40,445 nt of DNA from Clostridiaceae bacterium. Lineage in GTDB: Bacteria; Bacillota; Clostridia; Clostridiales; Clostridiaceae. The notes below the pieces were generated by a model. The model had not been told where the DNA came from. It saw only the letters and a list, made by a program, of their open reading frames with translations, and did no database searches. This document shows, in pieces, positions 1-7,067 of the stretch. Made by a program: the position numbers and the translations under genes. The stretch lies in the NCBI GenBank assembly GCA_029219285.1, contig JAQXTC010000118.1:1-40445 (forward strand), in the 5' to 3' direction. Positions within the stretch are counted from its first letter, which is position 1. Each line of letters opens with the position of its first letter.

Positions 1-87
1 AATCATTACTGTAGATTCTATTTCACTTATTTTTTCTGTATCCAAAAGTTTAAATCCATAATATTCTTTACCTTTTTCAATTTCCAT
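1..87 (-). CDS. M16C (insulinase-family) metallopeptidase, N-terminal 29 codons only
   Basis: Partial gene running off the left edge. The ATG at 85-87 follows a GAGGGG ribosome binding site by about 8 nt. The visible start (MEIEKGKEYYGFKLL, then an acidic Glu/Ile-rich stretch) resembles the N terminus of clostridial presequence-protease-like M16C zinc peptidases, which begin with a short 'xYxGFKLL...E..I.EI.S' segment. The HxxEH zinc site lies outside the window, so the family call rests only on this N-terminal resemblance recalled from memory. Confidence 0.5.
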   Translation of the reverse strand, partial: MEIEKGKEYYGFKLLDTEKISEIESTVMI

Positions 88-162
88 TTAGATATTCCCC
101 TCTTTCTAGAATTGCTAATAATTATATTATACCTTAGTGAAAATCTATTGTAAGCTAATTCT

Positions 163-232
163 AAAAAAAGAGTGACTAAAGATTATTAGGTATAATCTTT
201 AAAAATTTATATACCAATTCATTTAAGTCACT
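163..232 (-). terminator. Terminator downstream of the MATE gene
   Basis: On the minus strand an outer stem AGTGACT/AGTCACT (226-232 with 171-177) encloses an inner perfect 9-bp stem (178-186 with 192-200, 5-nt loop). It is followed by CTTTTTTT. It sits just after the stop codon of the MATE gene at 248. Confidence 0.6.
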
Positions 233-247
233 AATAAATCAACTTAT

Positions 248-1591
248 TTAACACGCTTGCAATTTATTGTTTACTTTTTGCATTTTAAAAGAAATATTTT
301 TAAAAATTAATGTTGCGGAAATTGCAGCAATTATATGACTAATTAATATTGCAACCCAAACCCCGTTCAGTTCCAAGCTAGTTTTAGCTAATATAAAAGC
401 TAATGGCATCCTAACAATTATATAATAAAATATCATTATAAGCATACCTTTTGTAGGATTACCTAACCCATTAACAGCTCCAAGGAAACAATTAGTAACT
501 GTATTTAATACATATCCAATGCCTACTATAATAAAATAAGTCTTTACTATTTCAGATACATTATAATTATCTAAAAACAAATATGATAATTGATTTGCAA
601 AACCTATAATAATAGCAGAAAGAATAATAAGCATTGCTACACCATATTTTAATGAAATATGCAAATAATCCTTTATTCTATCAAATCTTTTAGCTCCAAA
701 ACATTGTCCTATTATTGTTGTTAATGACATATTAAATACCATTGCTGGATAGAATAATATAGTTTCTAATTTTCCTGTTACTCCAAAAGCTGCAATTGCC
801 ATAACAGAATATCCACTAACAATTGATGTTAATGCTGTTGTACTTATTGCAGGAATACTTTGCTGAATTACTGAAGGTAATGCTTTGTTAATTATATCTT
901 TAGTAACATTCCAATCAAAAAATGCTATTCTAACATTAAATAGCTTCTTCTTAATTATATATATAATCATAACTATTACTGCTAAACTCTGAGAAAAAAC
1001 AGTAGCTATTGCCGCACCTGAGAAACCGATTTTATTTATTAATATAGGATCTAAAATTGCATTTAAGATAGTACACGCAAGCATACCTATAGCTTGGAAC
1101 AATGTATTCCCATAACTTCTAAGTACTGCGGTAAAATATAAGTAAAAAAATACTGATAAAAAACCAAAAAAATATATAGATAAATAATTCTTAGCCAATG
1201 GATAGATTTCATTTGGTGTATTCAATACAGATAAAATGCTATTTAGAGATAATTCGCATATCAGTATAACTAATATTGAAAATATAATTGAGATTATAAA
1301 TGATGTTGATAATATCTTCTTTACCTTTTTATCATCTTTTGCACCTATTGCTTGTGACAAAATAATTACTAATCCATTAGTTGATCCCATACCAATTGAA
1401 GTTAATATCAATATTATTGGTGTCGCACTAGTTAATGCTGCCATTGCTTCTTCACCTAAGATATTCCCAATCCATATACTATCAACAAGGTTATAAGCCA
1501 TATTTAAAATCATTGCAATCATAAGAGGTACAAACACTTTAAATAAACAACTCCTTGCCTTCCCATTAATAAAATCGATTTTTGAATTCAT
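248..1591 (-). CDS. MATE-family multidrug/Na+ (or H+) antiporter
   Basis: Integral membrane exporter of 447 residues, the usual size for the multi-antimicrobial extrusion (MATE, NorM/DinF-like) family, with about 12 hydrophobic segments in two homologous halves. The N-terminal half carries typical MATE wording: 'F.PLMIAMILNMAYNLVDSIWIG' (residues 21-42) and 'GMGSTNGLVIILSQAIGAKD'. The second half repeats it ('ALPSVIQQSIPAISTTALTSIVSGYS' and 'TTIIGQCFGAKR'). A GAGAGGAAG ribosome binding site precedes the ATG. The gene lies downstream of a TetR regulator on the same strand, and a 17-bp palindrome like the one before the regulator sits 22 bp from its start, so it is probably the regulator's target. 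The substrate cannot be read from sequence; drug or cation efflux is a family-level inference. Confidence 0.9.
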   Translation of the reverse strand: MNSKIDFINGKARSCLFKVFVPLMIAMILNMAYNLVDSIWIGNILGEEAMAALTSATPIILILTSIGMGSTNGLVIILSQAIGAKDDKKVKKILSTSFIISIIFSILVILICELSLNSILSVLNTPNEIYPLAKNYLSIYFFGFLSVFFYLYFTAVLRSYGNTLFQAIGMLACTILNAILDPILINKIGFSGAAIATVFSQSLAVIVMIIYIIKKKLFNVRIAFFDWNVTKDIINKALPSVIQQSIPAISTTALTSIVSGYSVMAIAAFGVTGKLETILFYPAMVFNMSLTTIIGQCFGAKRFDRIKDYLHISLKYGVAMLIILSAIIIGFANQLSYLFLDNYNVSEIVKTYFIIVGIGYVLNTVTNCFLGAVNGLGNPTKGMLIMIFYYIIVRMPLAFILAKTSLELNGVWVAILISHIIAAISATLIFKNISFKMQKVNNKLQAC

Positions 1592-1612
1592 ATAATTACT
1601 TCCTCTCTATCA

Positions 1613-1629
1613 TGAATGAATTTCATTCA
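1613..1629. promoter_or_regulatory. Probable TetR operator before the MATE gene
   Basis: Perfect palindrome TGAATGAA-T-TTCATTCA, 17 bp, centred at 1621, between the TetR gene and the MATE start codon. The same ATGAAT/ATTCAT half-sites recur upstream of the TetR gene. This is typical spacing for a repressor that controls itself and an adjacent pump. Confidence 0.65.
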
Positions 1630-1681
1630 ATAAATATTTATTTTTTTGGATTATAAATAATTCAATTTATAATCCAAGATT

Positions 1682-2251
1682 TTATTCAAATATATTAAGT
1701 ATAAATTTATGAATACGATCAACTTTTTCTTGTCCTGTAAGTTTCTTATCTAGCAAAATCCCTAATTGACCATATACACAGAAACTTGCCATGGTTTTTG
1801 TGTCCTTTATTTTTATATTTCCTTTTAACCTTTCCTCTTCTAAACGTTTAGTTACTACAGGCATCATTTTCTCAGAAATTTTCAATGCTAACTGATTATG
1901 AATTTTGTCACTATTATTGCTATGAAAAAGTTCATAGTAATCACTATTACTAACACTTTTTTCTATATCCATAAAAGTAGGCGCATTCTTAATTGTTTCA
2001 ATAATTGATTTATCACTATCTTCAATAAATCTTCTCATTTCAATTACTTGTTGCTCAGCATAATATTCAATTGCATTATCAAATAATTCTTCTTTTGATT
2101 TAAAATATCTATAACATAACCCTTGAGCTATTCCAAGCTTCTCTGCAATATCACTTATTGATGTTTTATCATATCCTTTTTCATAGAATACTTTAATTGC
2201 AGCATCTAGAATTTCTTGTTTTCTTTCAGCAGGCTCTTTTACAATACGCAT
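1682..2251 (-). CDS. TetR/AcrR-family transcriptional regulator
   Basis: DNA-binding repressor of 189 residues. The N-terminal helix-turn-helix is classic TetR: 'KQEILDAAIKVFYEKGYDKTSISDIAEKLGIAQGLCYRYFKSKEELF'. The C-terminal ligand domain is not recognisable, as usual. The ORF can be extended upstream to 2272, but the sequence AGAGGTGAAG inside that extension is an ideal ribosome binding site for the ATG at 2249-2251, so I chose that start. The gene is 90 bp upstream of the MATE exporter and on the same strand. Palindromic sites before both genes suggest local autoregulated control of efflux. Confidence 0.9.
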   Translation of the reverse strand: MRIVKEPAERKQEILDAAIKVFYEKGYDKTSISDIAEKLGIAQGLCYRYFKSKEELFDNAIEYYAEQQVIEMRRFIEDSDKSIIETIKNAPTFMDIEKSVSNSDYYELFHSNNSDKIHNQLALKISEKMMPVVTKRLEEERLKGNIKIKDTKTMASFCVYGQLGILLDKKLTGQEKVDRIHKFILNIFE

Positions 2252-2304
2252 ATTAACTTCACCTCTTTTCAATATTTACCATATCACTATTATTCATCAA
2301 AGTC

Positions 2305-2336
2305 AATGAATAATATTCATTCATTGTATGAATATT
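2305..2336. promoter_or_regulatory. Overlapping palindromes before the tetR gene (probable operators)
   Basis: Two interleaved inverted repeats: AATGAATA-A-TATTCATT (2305-2321) and AATATTCAT-N7-ATGAATATT (2312-2336). Both use the ATGAAT/ATTCAT half-site found before the MATE gene. They sit about 55-85 bp upstream of the regulator's start, in its promoter region. Confidence 0.65.
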
Positions 2337-2352
2337 TATATATTGTAGTTAT

Positions 2353-2401
2353 AAAAAAAGCATATATATCAAGGATTCAACTGTGATATACATGCTTTTT
2401 T
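2353..2401 (-). terminator. Intrinsic terminator after the ECF S-component gene
   Basis: Arms of about 18 nt (2384-2401 with 2353-2371), with one G-U-type mismatch around an 11-12 nt loop. The minus-strand copy ends in a T run. It begins 3 nt past the stop codon of the gene at 2404. The A/T-symmetric arms could also act on plus-strand transcripts. Confidence 0.75.
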
Positions 2402-2403
2402 AT

Positions 2404-2991
2404 TTAAACAGGTAATAATAAATTTGTTTTCTCCAATATTGGTCTTAATACATTGTAAACTATAACTACTATAATTACTGAAACTATTGCATTTACACTT
2501 GTAGTGACAAAACTTAATTTTGCTAAAATCTTTGCAGCATCTTGTGGTTGCCCAAGGATATATTGCTTATAAAAGTATCCTACAATTGGATCTGCTACAA
2601 TGTTAAATAAAAGACCACCAATTGATGAAATAATACTCCATTTTAAAATATATTTTTTATCATTGCTTTCATTAATCTTTGCATACTTATGTGCAATTAG
2701 TCCTGTTATAAGTCCGATACATAATTTTAATATAAATGTTTTTGGAGCGCCTAAGATATATGCTGGATCAAGTAAATCTGCTATTGTCATTCCAATTGCT
2801 CCAGCTAATCCGCCATACCATCCCCCAAGTAATAATGCTGCTAATACACAAAACGCATTTCCAATATGTAATGAAGTTGCATCTCCTCCTGGAACAGGAA
2901 TTTTAATTTGTAAAAACTTAAAAGATACAAAACACAATGCTGCAAGTAATGCAGTCTGAATCATCTTTTTAAATCTAATTTGATTAGACAA
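2404..2991 (-). CDS. ECF transporter S component (vitamin/cofactor-specific subunit)
   Basis: Membrane protein of 195 residues with five or six hydrophobic segments. It resembles the substrate-binding S subunits of energy-coupling factor transporters (ECF_trnsprt family). 'HIGNAFCVLAALLLGGWYGGLAGAIG' followed by an Asp-rich 'IADLLDPAY' loop is the characteristic middle of the family, and the basic N terminus before helix 1 ('IRFKKMIQTALLAAL') is also typical. Start is TTG at 2989-2991, 7-8 nt after AAGGGGGA. No EcfA/EcfT genes are nearby, so it would use the shared ECF module encoded elsewhere. The substrate is not evident, and I see no riboswitch in the short upstream region. Confidence 0.8.
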   Translation of the reverse strand: MSNQIRFKKMIQTALLAALCFVSFKFLQIKIPVPGGDATSLHIGNAFCVLAALLLGGWYGGLAGAIGMTIADLLDPAYILGAPKTFILKLCIGLITGLIAHKYAKINESNDKKYILKWSIISSIGGLLFNIVADPIVGYFYKQYILGQPQDAAKILAKLSFVTTSVNAIVSVIIVVIVYNVLRPILEKTNLLLPV

Positions 2992-3098
2992 AGTTATTCC
3001 CCCTTCTTATATTTTTTCTTCAAGTTAATTCTATGTTTTGTCCTTAAATATGTCAATTGTATGGGTACAAACGCATTATCTTGCCTTATATTAATACT

Positions 3099-3516
3099 TT
3101 ACTTCTTGTAAATTAAATTCTGTATATCTACTTTTTCTTTTTGCATACCATTCTTTATTAAAAAATCTTGTGTATCCTCAAGAGATTTTATATCTTTATC
3201 AGTTATATCTAAACTAAAATCATACCATCCATACATTTCTTTAACTTCATCAATACTTAAACCAACTTCATTCGCAACTTTTTGCATTGCTGTATCAAAA
3301 TTGCTATTTATATAATCTAATACACTTACTTCTACTATGCTTTTATTTTTTAATATAATGCTCTAGCTATACTTACCCTCTGTGCCATTCCCCCTGATAA
3401 TTGATTTGGGTACAATTTCTTATATTTTTCTAAGTGCATTATAGTTAACAAATTATCTACCTTTTCATTTTCACACTTTTTATCGCTACATTTAGAACTT
3501 TTTTTATTTTTTCTAC
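3099..3516 (-). pseudogene. Collapsed SsuABC/TauABC-type ABC transporter operon: ATPase fragment joined to substrate-binding-protein tail
   Basis: Two remnants lie in one reading frame, separated by a single TAA (3350-3352). The first (about 3350-3516) carries the ABC signature of an importer ATPase: 'YPNQLSGGMAQRVSIARAL'. It then stops just where Walker B should follow. The second (3099-3349) is the C-terminal tail of a nitrate/sulfonate/taurine-type periplasmic-binding protein ('NEVGLSIDEVKEMYGWYDFS...ITDKDIKSLEDTQDFL'). A 62-residue ATG-initiated ORF at 3099-3287 is only part of that tail. In an intact operon the ATPase C terminus, the permease and most of the binding protein would lie between these segments, so one deletion probably removed them. 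No Walker A or start codon remains. Confidence 0.75.
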
Positions 3517-3519
3517 AAT

Positions 3520-3954
3520 TTAATGATTGACTTTATGTAGCTCATCATGATCAGTTTCTTTAACTTCCCATCCTTCTATGCTAAGCCCTTGATTCTTTCT
3601 ATAATCATTTATAGCTTTATGGATAGCTTCTTCTGCTAAAACTGAGCAATGCATTTTTACTGGTGGAAGACCATCTAATGCCTCTGCTACTGCTTTATTA
3701 GTTAACTTCCATGCTTCTTCTATAGTTTTTCCTTTTATCATTTCAGTTGCCATTGATGATGATGCTATTGCTGATCCACAACCAAATGTCATAAAGCTTA
3801 CGTCCTGAATAATGTTATCCTGAACCTTTAAATAAACTCTCATTATATCTCCACATTTAGCATTACCAACTTCACCAATACCATTTGCTTCTTTTATTTC
3901 TCCTACATTTCTTGGATTTCTAAAATGATCCATAACCTTTTCTGTATATAACAT
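3520..3954 (-). CDS. nifU: NifU/IscU-type iron-sulfur cluster scaffold protein
   Basis: Scaffold on which [2Fe-2S]/[4Fe-4S] clusters are assembled before transfer to apo-proteins in the cytosol. At 144 residues it is the short clostridial NifU-like form. The three cluster-ligand cysteines are visible: Cys34 with Asp36 ('AKCGD'), Cys59 ('FGCGSA') and Cys103 ('HCSVLAEEA'). The partner cysteine desulfurase gene (nifS/iscS), normally immediately upstream, is absent here: the upstream 430 bp hold only a repeat element and terminators. It ends 3 nt before the ABC-transporter remnant. The ribosome binding site AAGGAG lies 9-10 nt from the ATG. It may depend on a desulfurase encoded elsewhere. Confidence 0.92.
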   Translation of the reverse strand: MLYTEKVMDHFRNPRNVGEIKEANGIGEVGNAKCGDIMRVYLKVQDNIIQDVSFMTFGCGSAIASSSMATEMIKGKTIEEAWKLTNKAVAEALDGLPPVKMHCSVLAEEAIHKAINDYRKNQGLSIEGWEVKETDHDELHKVNH

Positions 3955-4045
3955 ATTATCTATCTCCTTAAATCTTTAAAATCTAATTTACAATATAAAT
4001 TATACAAATATATTTATATAAGAAATGTGATTTGAATCACTAAAA

Positions 4046-4144
4046 TAAAAAAGTGGCTTCACCACGCTTCTATTAATTAAATTACATGATAATTTTTAAA
4101 AGCATTCTTAATATATTTACCCTTAACTGAAGTCGCTTTTTTTA
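4046..4144 (-). terminator. Terminator-like hairpins upstream of nifU
   Basis: On the minus strand the small stem GTGG-TGAAG-CCAC (4053-4065) is followed by TTTTTT. A wider imperfect stem pairs AAAAAAGYGRCTTC-type arms at 4129-4144 and 4047-4060. Transcripts coming from the repeat element or the glucokinase gene would probably stop here, about 90 nt before nifU, so nifU likely has its own promoter between 3960 and 4040. Confidence 0.45.
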
Positions 4145-4149
4145 GCCAT

Positions 4150-4222
4150 ACAGCAGTGTTCTTAAAGCTTAAATATTCATTTTTGTAATTTATTTTTTAT
4201 TTAAGCTTTAAGGTTCTGCTGT
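4150..4222. repeat. Long near-perfect inverted repeat at the edge of structured element copy A
   Basis: Perfect 14-bp arms CTTAAAGCTTAAAT (4161-4174) and its complement (4199-4212) are continued, after a short mismatch, by ACAGCAG (4150-4156) pairing with CTGCTGT (4216-4222). The outer right arm is the conserved end of the repeat at 4214-4331. The other copy of that repeat (26281-26393) lacks this hairpin. Confidence 0.6.
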
Positions 4223-4331
4223 GGCACTATATTTTTATTTTTAACGTCTAAGCTTCTTTCATACCTCTAAACCCTGTAATTTTGTAAGGTTTCCCGCTTT
4301 TATTGATTTTATACTTTCCTAGACGTTAAAA
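4214..4331 (-). repeat. Structured interspersed element, copy A
   Basis: This block matches 26281-26393 with, by my hand alignment, about 10 substitutions and one 6-nt insertion. Both copies have the same orientation. On the minus strand each begins directly at the T-run of an intrinsic terminator, has AACGTCTA pairing with TAGACGTT near its two ends, contains an inner stem AARCC/GGGTT, and ends at a GCCACAGCAGAA motif. It has no convincing coding capacity. Possible identities are a MITE-like element, a transposon end, or a small structured RNA. The 427-bp gap 3955-4381 holds this element, its flanking hairpins and the nifU promoter region. Confidence 0.7.
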
Positions 4332-4370
4332 AAAGCCATTTCTGAATATGTAAATTCAGCAATGGCTTTT
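4328..4370 (-). terminator. Terminator of the glucokinase gene
   Basis: AAAAGCCATT-G-CTGAAT pairs with ATTCAG-A-AATGGCTTTT around a short loop, followed by a T run on the minus strand. It starts 12 nt after the stop codon of the gene at 4382. The T run is also the boundary of the structured repeat. Confidence 0.85.
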
Positions 4371-4381
4371 GAAAGTTTTAT

Positions 4382-5326
4382 TTATTTTATTTCTTGGCAA
4401 AGTCTAGCTCCACCATAAATTCCTGCACTATTACCTAATAAAGCTAATTCAAACTTAACATTTTTACATGCATGGAAAGCATTTTCTCTATAATGTTTAA
4501 TAATGCTGTCAATAATAATCTCTCCAGCTTTAGATACTCCTCCACCTATAACAAATACTTCTGGATCACATACACAAGCTATTTGAGATAAAACTGTTCC
4601 TAATGTTTTTCCAAAACTATCAACTATTCCTAGAGCTAATTCATCCCCTTCTTTAGCTTTATCAAAAACATCTTTACATGTTAATTCTTCTATGCCTCTT
4701 AATGATGATGGGGCATCAGTTTCATTTAATTTTTTCTTTGCACATCTAACAATTCCTGTAGCAGATGCAAATTGTTCTAAACATCCTTTTTTACCACATC
4801 CGCAAGTCTCTGTTTCTTCATCTGAAACTTTGATATGTCCTATTTCTCCACCAGCACCGTTAACGCCTGCAATAACTTTTCCATCAATTATTACACCGCC
4901 ACCAACACCAGTTCCTAATGTAACCATAACCATGTTATCGTAACCTTTTCCGCCACCTTGCCATAATTCACCAAGAGCAGCAATATTAGCGTCATTAGCA
5001 GCTTTTACTTTTAATCCTGTTTTTCTTTCTAATGCCATTTCTACATTAAATACATCCCATCCAAGATTAACACATTTGAATACCATACCATTTGAGTTTA
5101 CTGGGCCTGGAACACCTACTCCAATTCCTTGAACGTCATCTTTGGATATATTTCTTTTCTTTAAAACTTCATCTATTGAATTTGCAATATCATCTAATAT
5201 GTGTTTACCGTTTTCATCTTTTCTAGTTTCAATTTCCCAGCTTTCTCTAAGTTCTCCTTCAGATCTAAATAATCCAAGTTTTACAGTAGTTCCTCCAATG
5301 TCAACACCTAAAGAATACTTTTTCAT
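4382..5326 (-). CDS. glcK: ROK-family glucokinase
   Basis: Cytosolic sugar kinase that phosphorylates glucose with ATP (EC 2.7.1.2). It has 314 residues, normal for the family. The phosphate-binding loop DIGGTT (residues 9-14) is followed by 'ANDANIAALGE' (catalytic Asp112), 'LGTGVGGGVIIDG', the sugar-contacting EIGH motif (161-164) and the ROK zinc site CGCGKKGC (Cys175, Cys177, Cys182). The ribosome binding site GGAGAG precedes the ATG. The gene is monocistronic with its own terminator. A near-match to a catabolite-responsive element lies about 100 bp upstream. It would supply glucose-6-phosphate from glucose released by the alpha-glucosidase encoded elsewhere in this window. Confidence 0.92.
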   Translation of the reverse strand: MKKYSLGVDIGGTTVKLGLFRSEGELRESWEIETRKDENGKHILDDIANSIDEVLKKRNISKDDVQGIGVGVPGPVNSNGMVFKCVNLGWDVFNVEMALERKTGLKVKAANDANIAALGELWQGGGKGYDNMVMVTLGTGVGGGVIIDGKVIAGVNGAGGEIGHIKVSDEETETCGCGKKGCLEQFASATGIVRCAKKKLNETDAPSSLRGIEELTCKDVFDKAKEGDELALGIVDSFGKTLGTVLSQIACVCDPEVFVIGGGVSKAGEIIIDSIIKHYRENAFHACKNVKFELALLGNSAGIYGGARLCQEIK

Positions 5327-5425
5327 AACACATCTCTCCTCTTCGCCATTTGCGTAAAAATATATTTTTCACAATTTTTAGAATTTTATATTTGACATAG
5401 TAATTTGCCAGATTAATTTCAAAAA

Positions 5426-5439
5426 TGATATTGTTTTCA
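5426..5439 (-). promoter_or_regulatory. Catabolite-responsive-element-like site upstream of glcK
   Basis: TGAAAACAATATCA on the minus strand matches the CcpA consensus TGNAANCGNNNNCA except that the central CG is CA. It lies about 100 bp before the glucokinase start. Apart from this site I see only AT-rich sequence and a weak inverted repeat (around 5488-5540) in the gap 5327-5715. Confidence 0.3.
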
Positions 5440-5715
5440 TTTTTTATTAAGTTATGTCTTATTTTAAAATTTTATTTTTATTATCACTACTAGGATATAA
5501 AAAACATGTCCAAAACTTATTTTACACTATATCCCCTACTAATAACAACCTTATCTAGAACTTATTTTTACCTTTTTTTATTTTTAAGGTAACATTTGTT
5601 AAATAATGCATTAAAGTACCAATTATCCACTTATATTTTTCAAATTCAAAGAATATATGTAAGAAACTTCTATATTGCATCTTTCAATTTTAGCTCCCAA
5701 CGAATTAAATTATTC

Positions 5716-6195
5716 CTACTTTTTATAAACCACTTCAAACTCTTCAAAAACAACAGGCATGTCTTCTGAAAAGTTATATCCATATTCTTTAGCTTCATTA
5801 GTAAAGAACTTAATATGCCCTTGTTGCCAAGACTCAAGATTTTCATCTTCTCCTTCTTTTTTGCAGATATCATATGTCTCTTCTTTAAAAGGCATTACCT
5901 TTACTGAAGTTGTTTTAATAACACATCTAGGATTTCCATCCCAATCTGTCACTATACTATAATCCCCTTCTTTAGGCATTGGTTGATTTTCAATATCATA
6001 GAACAACTTACTGCTTGCTGTAGCCTTTTTCTTGCCTATTAAAACTAGGTTAAGTAATTCATTTGCCAACTTTTCCGTCATTTCAAAATGAAAACTCTCT
6101 ATATATTTTGTTTTCTTATCTAGATTAGTATCCTTTAAAAAACTTTGCCAAAATTCATTAATAATTTTATCTGTATTTTTTGTTATCTCGTTCAT
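5716..6195 (-). CDS. ASCH domain-containing protein
   Basis: Soluble protein of 159 residues, matching the length of bacterial stand-alone ASCH proteins. Recognisable family features are 'IGKKKATASSKLFYD' (the K-x-A-T-x-S motif), 'MPKEGDYSIVTDWDGNPRCVIKTTSVKVMPF' and a C-terminal acidic 'FTNEAKEYGY...MPVVFEEFEVVY'. ASCH is a beta-barrel related to PUA and thought to bind RNA or modified nucleotides; the closest studied relatives act on N4-acetylcytidine, but that activity cannot be assigned here. AGGGG close to the ATG serves as ribosome binding site. No obvious operon partner. Confidence 0.85.
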   Translation of the reverse strand: MNEITKNTDKIINEFWQSFLKDTNLDKKTKYIESFHFEMTEKLANELLNLVLIGKKKATASSKLFYDIENQPMPKEGDYSIVTDWDGNPRCVIKTTSVKVMPFKEETYDICKKEGEDENLESWQQGHIKFFTNEAKEYGYNFSEDMPVVFEEFEVVYKK

Positions 6196-6290
6196 ATCCC
6201 CTATATTTCCTTAATTTATTTTCATTAAAATTATAATAATTTATAAAAGTATCTAATAGAGTATTAATTTTATTAAAATATTTTTTACAC

Positions 6291-6347
6291 AAAAAAAGAG
6301 TAGCTGAGTGTTTTCTAAAAGTCGAACTCCTAGTAACACTCCCTACA
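6291..6347 (-). terminator. Terminator after the CD3324-type gene
   Basis: On the minus strand GTAG-G-GAGTGTT pairs with AACACTC-AG-CTAC around a 22-nt loop. It is followed by TCTTTTTTT. Confidence 0.7.
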
Positions 6348-6354
6348 CTTATAT

Positions 6355-6618
6355 CTATTTACTGTATATAATTTTCTTTATTGAATCATACGAAAGATTA
6401 TATTCTTCCATTAATTCATATATAGAAGCTCCCTTATGCTTCTTCATCTTAATTTCATTATTTCGTTTCTTTAATATACTTTTAGTATTAGTGTTACTTC
6501 CCCATTCTTTTCTGACACTACTACTATCAGGAACATACATAGTTCCCCCATAAAAATATTTTTGTACTTCTTTTAGTAATTCCTTTGGAAGTACTTCTTT
6601 TGCATTTATATATGCCAT
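6355..6618 (-). CDS. CD3324-family small helix-turn-helix protein
   Basis: A protein of 87 residues with the layout of the clostridial CD3324 family. The N terminus 'YINAKEVLPKELLKEVQKYFYGGTMYVP' is followed by a basic linker ('REWG/KEWGSNTNTKSILKKRN' type) and a C-terminal HTH-like segment 'GASIYELMEEYNLSYDSIKKIIY', related to Mor/resolvase-type HTHs. The role is probably DNA binding, but no target is known to me. A strong AGAAGGAG ribosome binding site lies 10 nt before the ATG. The upstream region forms nested hairpins (6655-6738), suggesting a structured 5' leader. Confidence 0.8.
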   Translation of the reverse strand: MAYINAKEVLPKELLKEVQKYFYGGTMYVPDSSSVRKEWGSNTNTKSILKKRNNEIKMKKHKGASIYELMEEYNLSYDSIKKIIYSK

Positions 6619-6654
6619 GCTAGTTTACTCCTTCTCAATTATTCTATTAGGAGT

Positions 6655-6738
6655 ACAACACAGTCATATATCATTTACGATTCTAAACTAATTAGCTCTA
6701 CACAAAGTGAATCGCTCAAGATTTATTTACTGTGTTGT
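6655..6738 (-). promoter_or_regulatory. Nested inverted repeats in the leader of the CD3324-type gene
   Basis: Outer perfect 10-bp arms ACAACACAGT (6655-6664) and ACTGTGTTGT (6729-6738) enclose an inner 6-bp stem CGATTC/GAATCG (6678-6683 with 6709-6714). The structure ends about 37 nt before the start codon at 6618. It could be an RNA leader or a pair of operator half-sites. The remainder of the gap 6619-7067 is AT-rich and includes the promoter of the divergent DUF4317 gene. Confidence 0.5.
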
Positions 6739-6972
6739 CTAGAGCATATCTCTTGATTGATTTGATTTTCTTACTGATAAAAACAATTTTTTCCCCCTTA
6801 AATTATTTATTCTTACTTTTGTCTTATAATTCTTACTCTCCAATTTTCTTCTTTTGTAATAATATATATTATATCTAAAAATCATAAATCTTGTAAATAG
6901 ACCATACTTTATACAACTATATTCCTACTTTCATTAATAATTTGATAATAAAAAAATTAATTATTTATTCTC

Positions 6973-7001
6973 TTGCAGATAGATTTTAATGGAATTATAC
7001 T
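6973..7001 (+). promoter_or_regulatory. Sigma-A-type promoter for the DUF4317 gene
   Basis: TTGCAG (6973-6978) and TATACT (6996-7001) are separated by 17 bp, ending 66 bp before the chosen start codon. Confidence 0.6.
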
Positions 7002-7067
7002 ATTAGGGTACATAACATATGTATGAATTATGTAAAGAAAAATAACTCATGAATGAGAGGTTTATAT

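Noticed and set aside
2992..3098. Riboswitch before the ECF S-component gene
   Set aside because: S-component genes are often riboswitch-controlled, but the 107 bp upstream show no TPP, FMN, preQ1 or THF aptamer blocks.
4214..4331. Structured element as a coding remnant of an IS605-type tnpB
   Set aside because: One minus-strand frame gives a short open stretch in each copy, but the copies differ by an indel and stops, and I could not match it to TnpB with confidence; the paired ends argue for RNA or DNA structure.
5670..5873. Basic 67-codon minus-strand ORF overlapping the ASCH gene
   Set aside because: Out-of-frame shadow of the ASCH coding region, no ribosome binding site, composition typical of frame-shifted AT-rich DNA.
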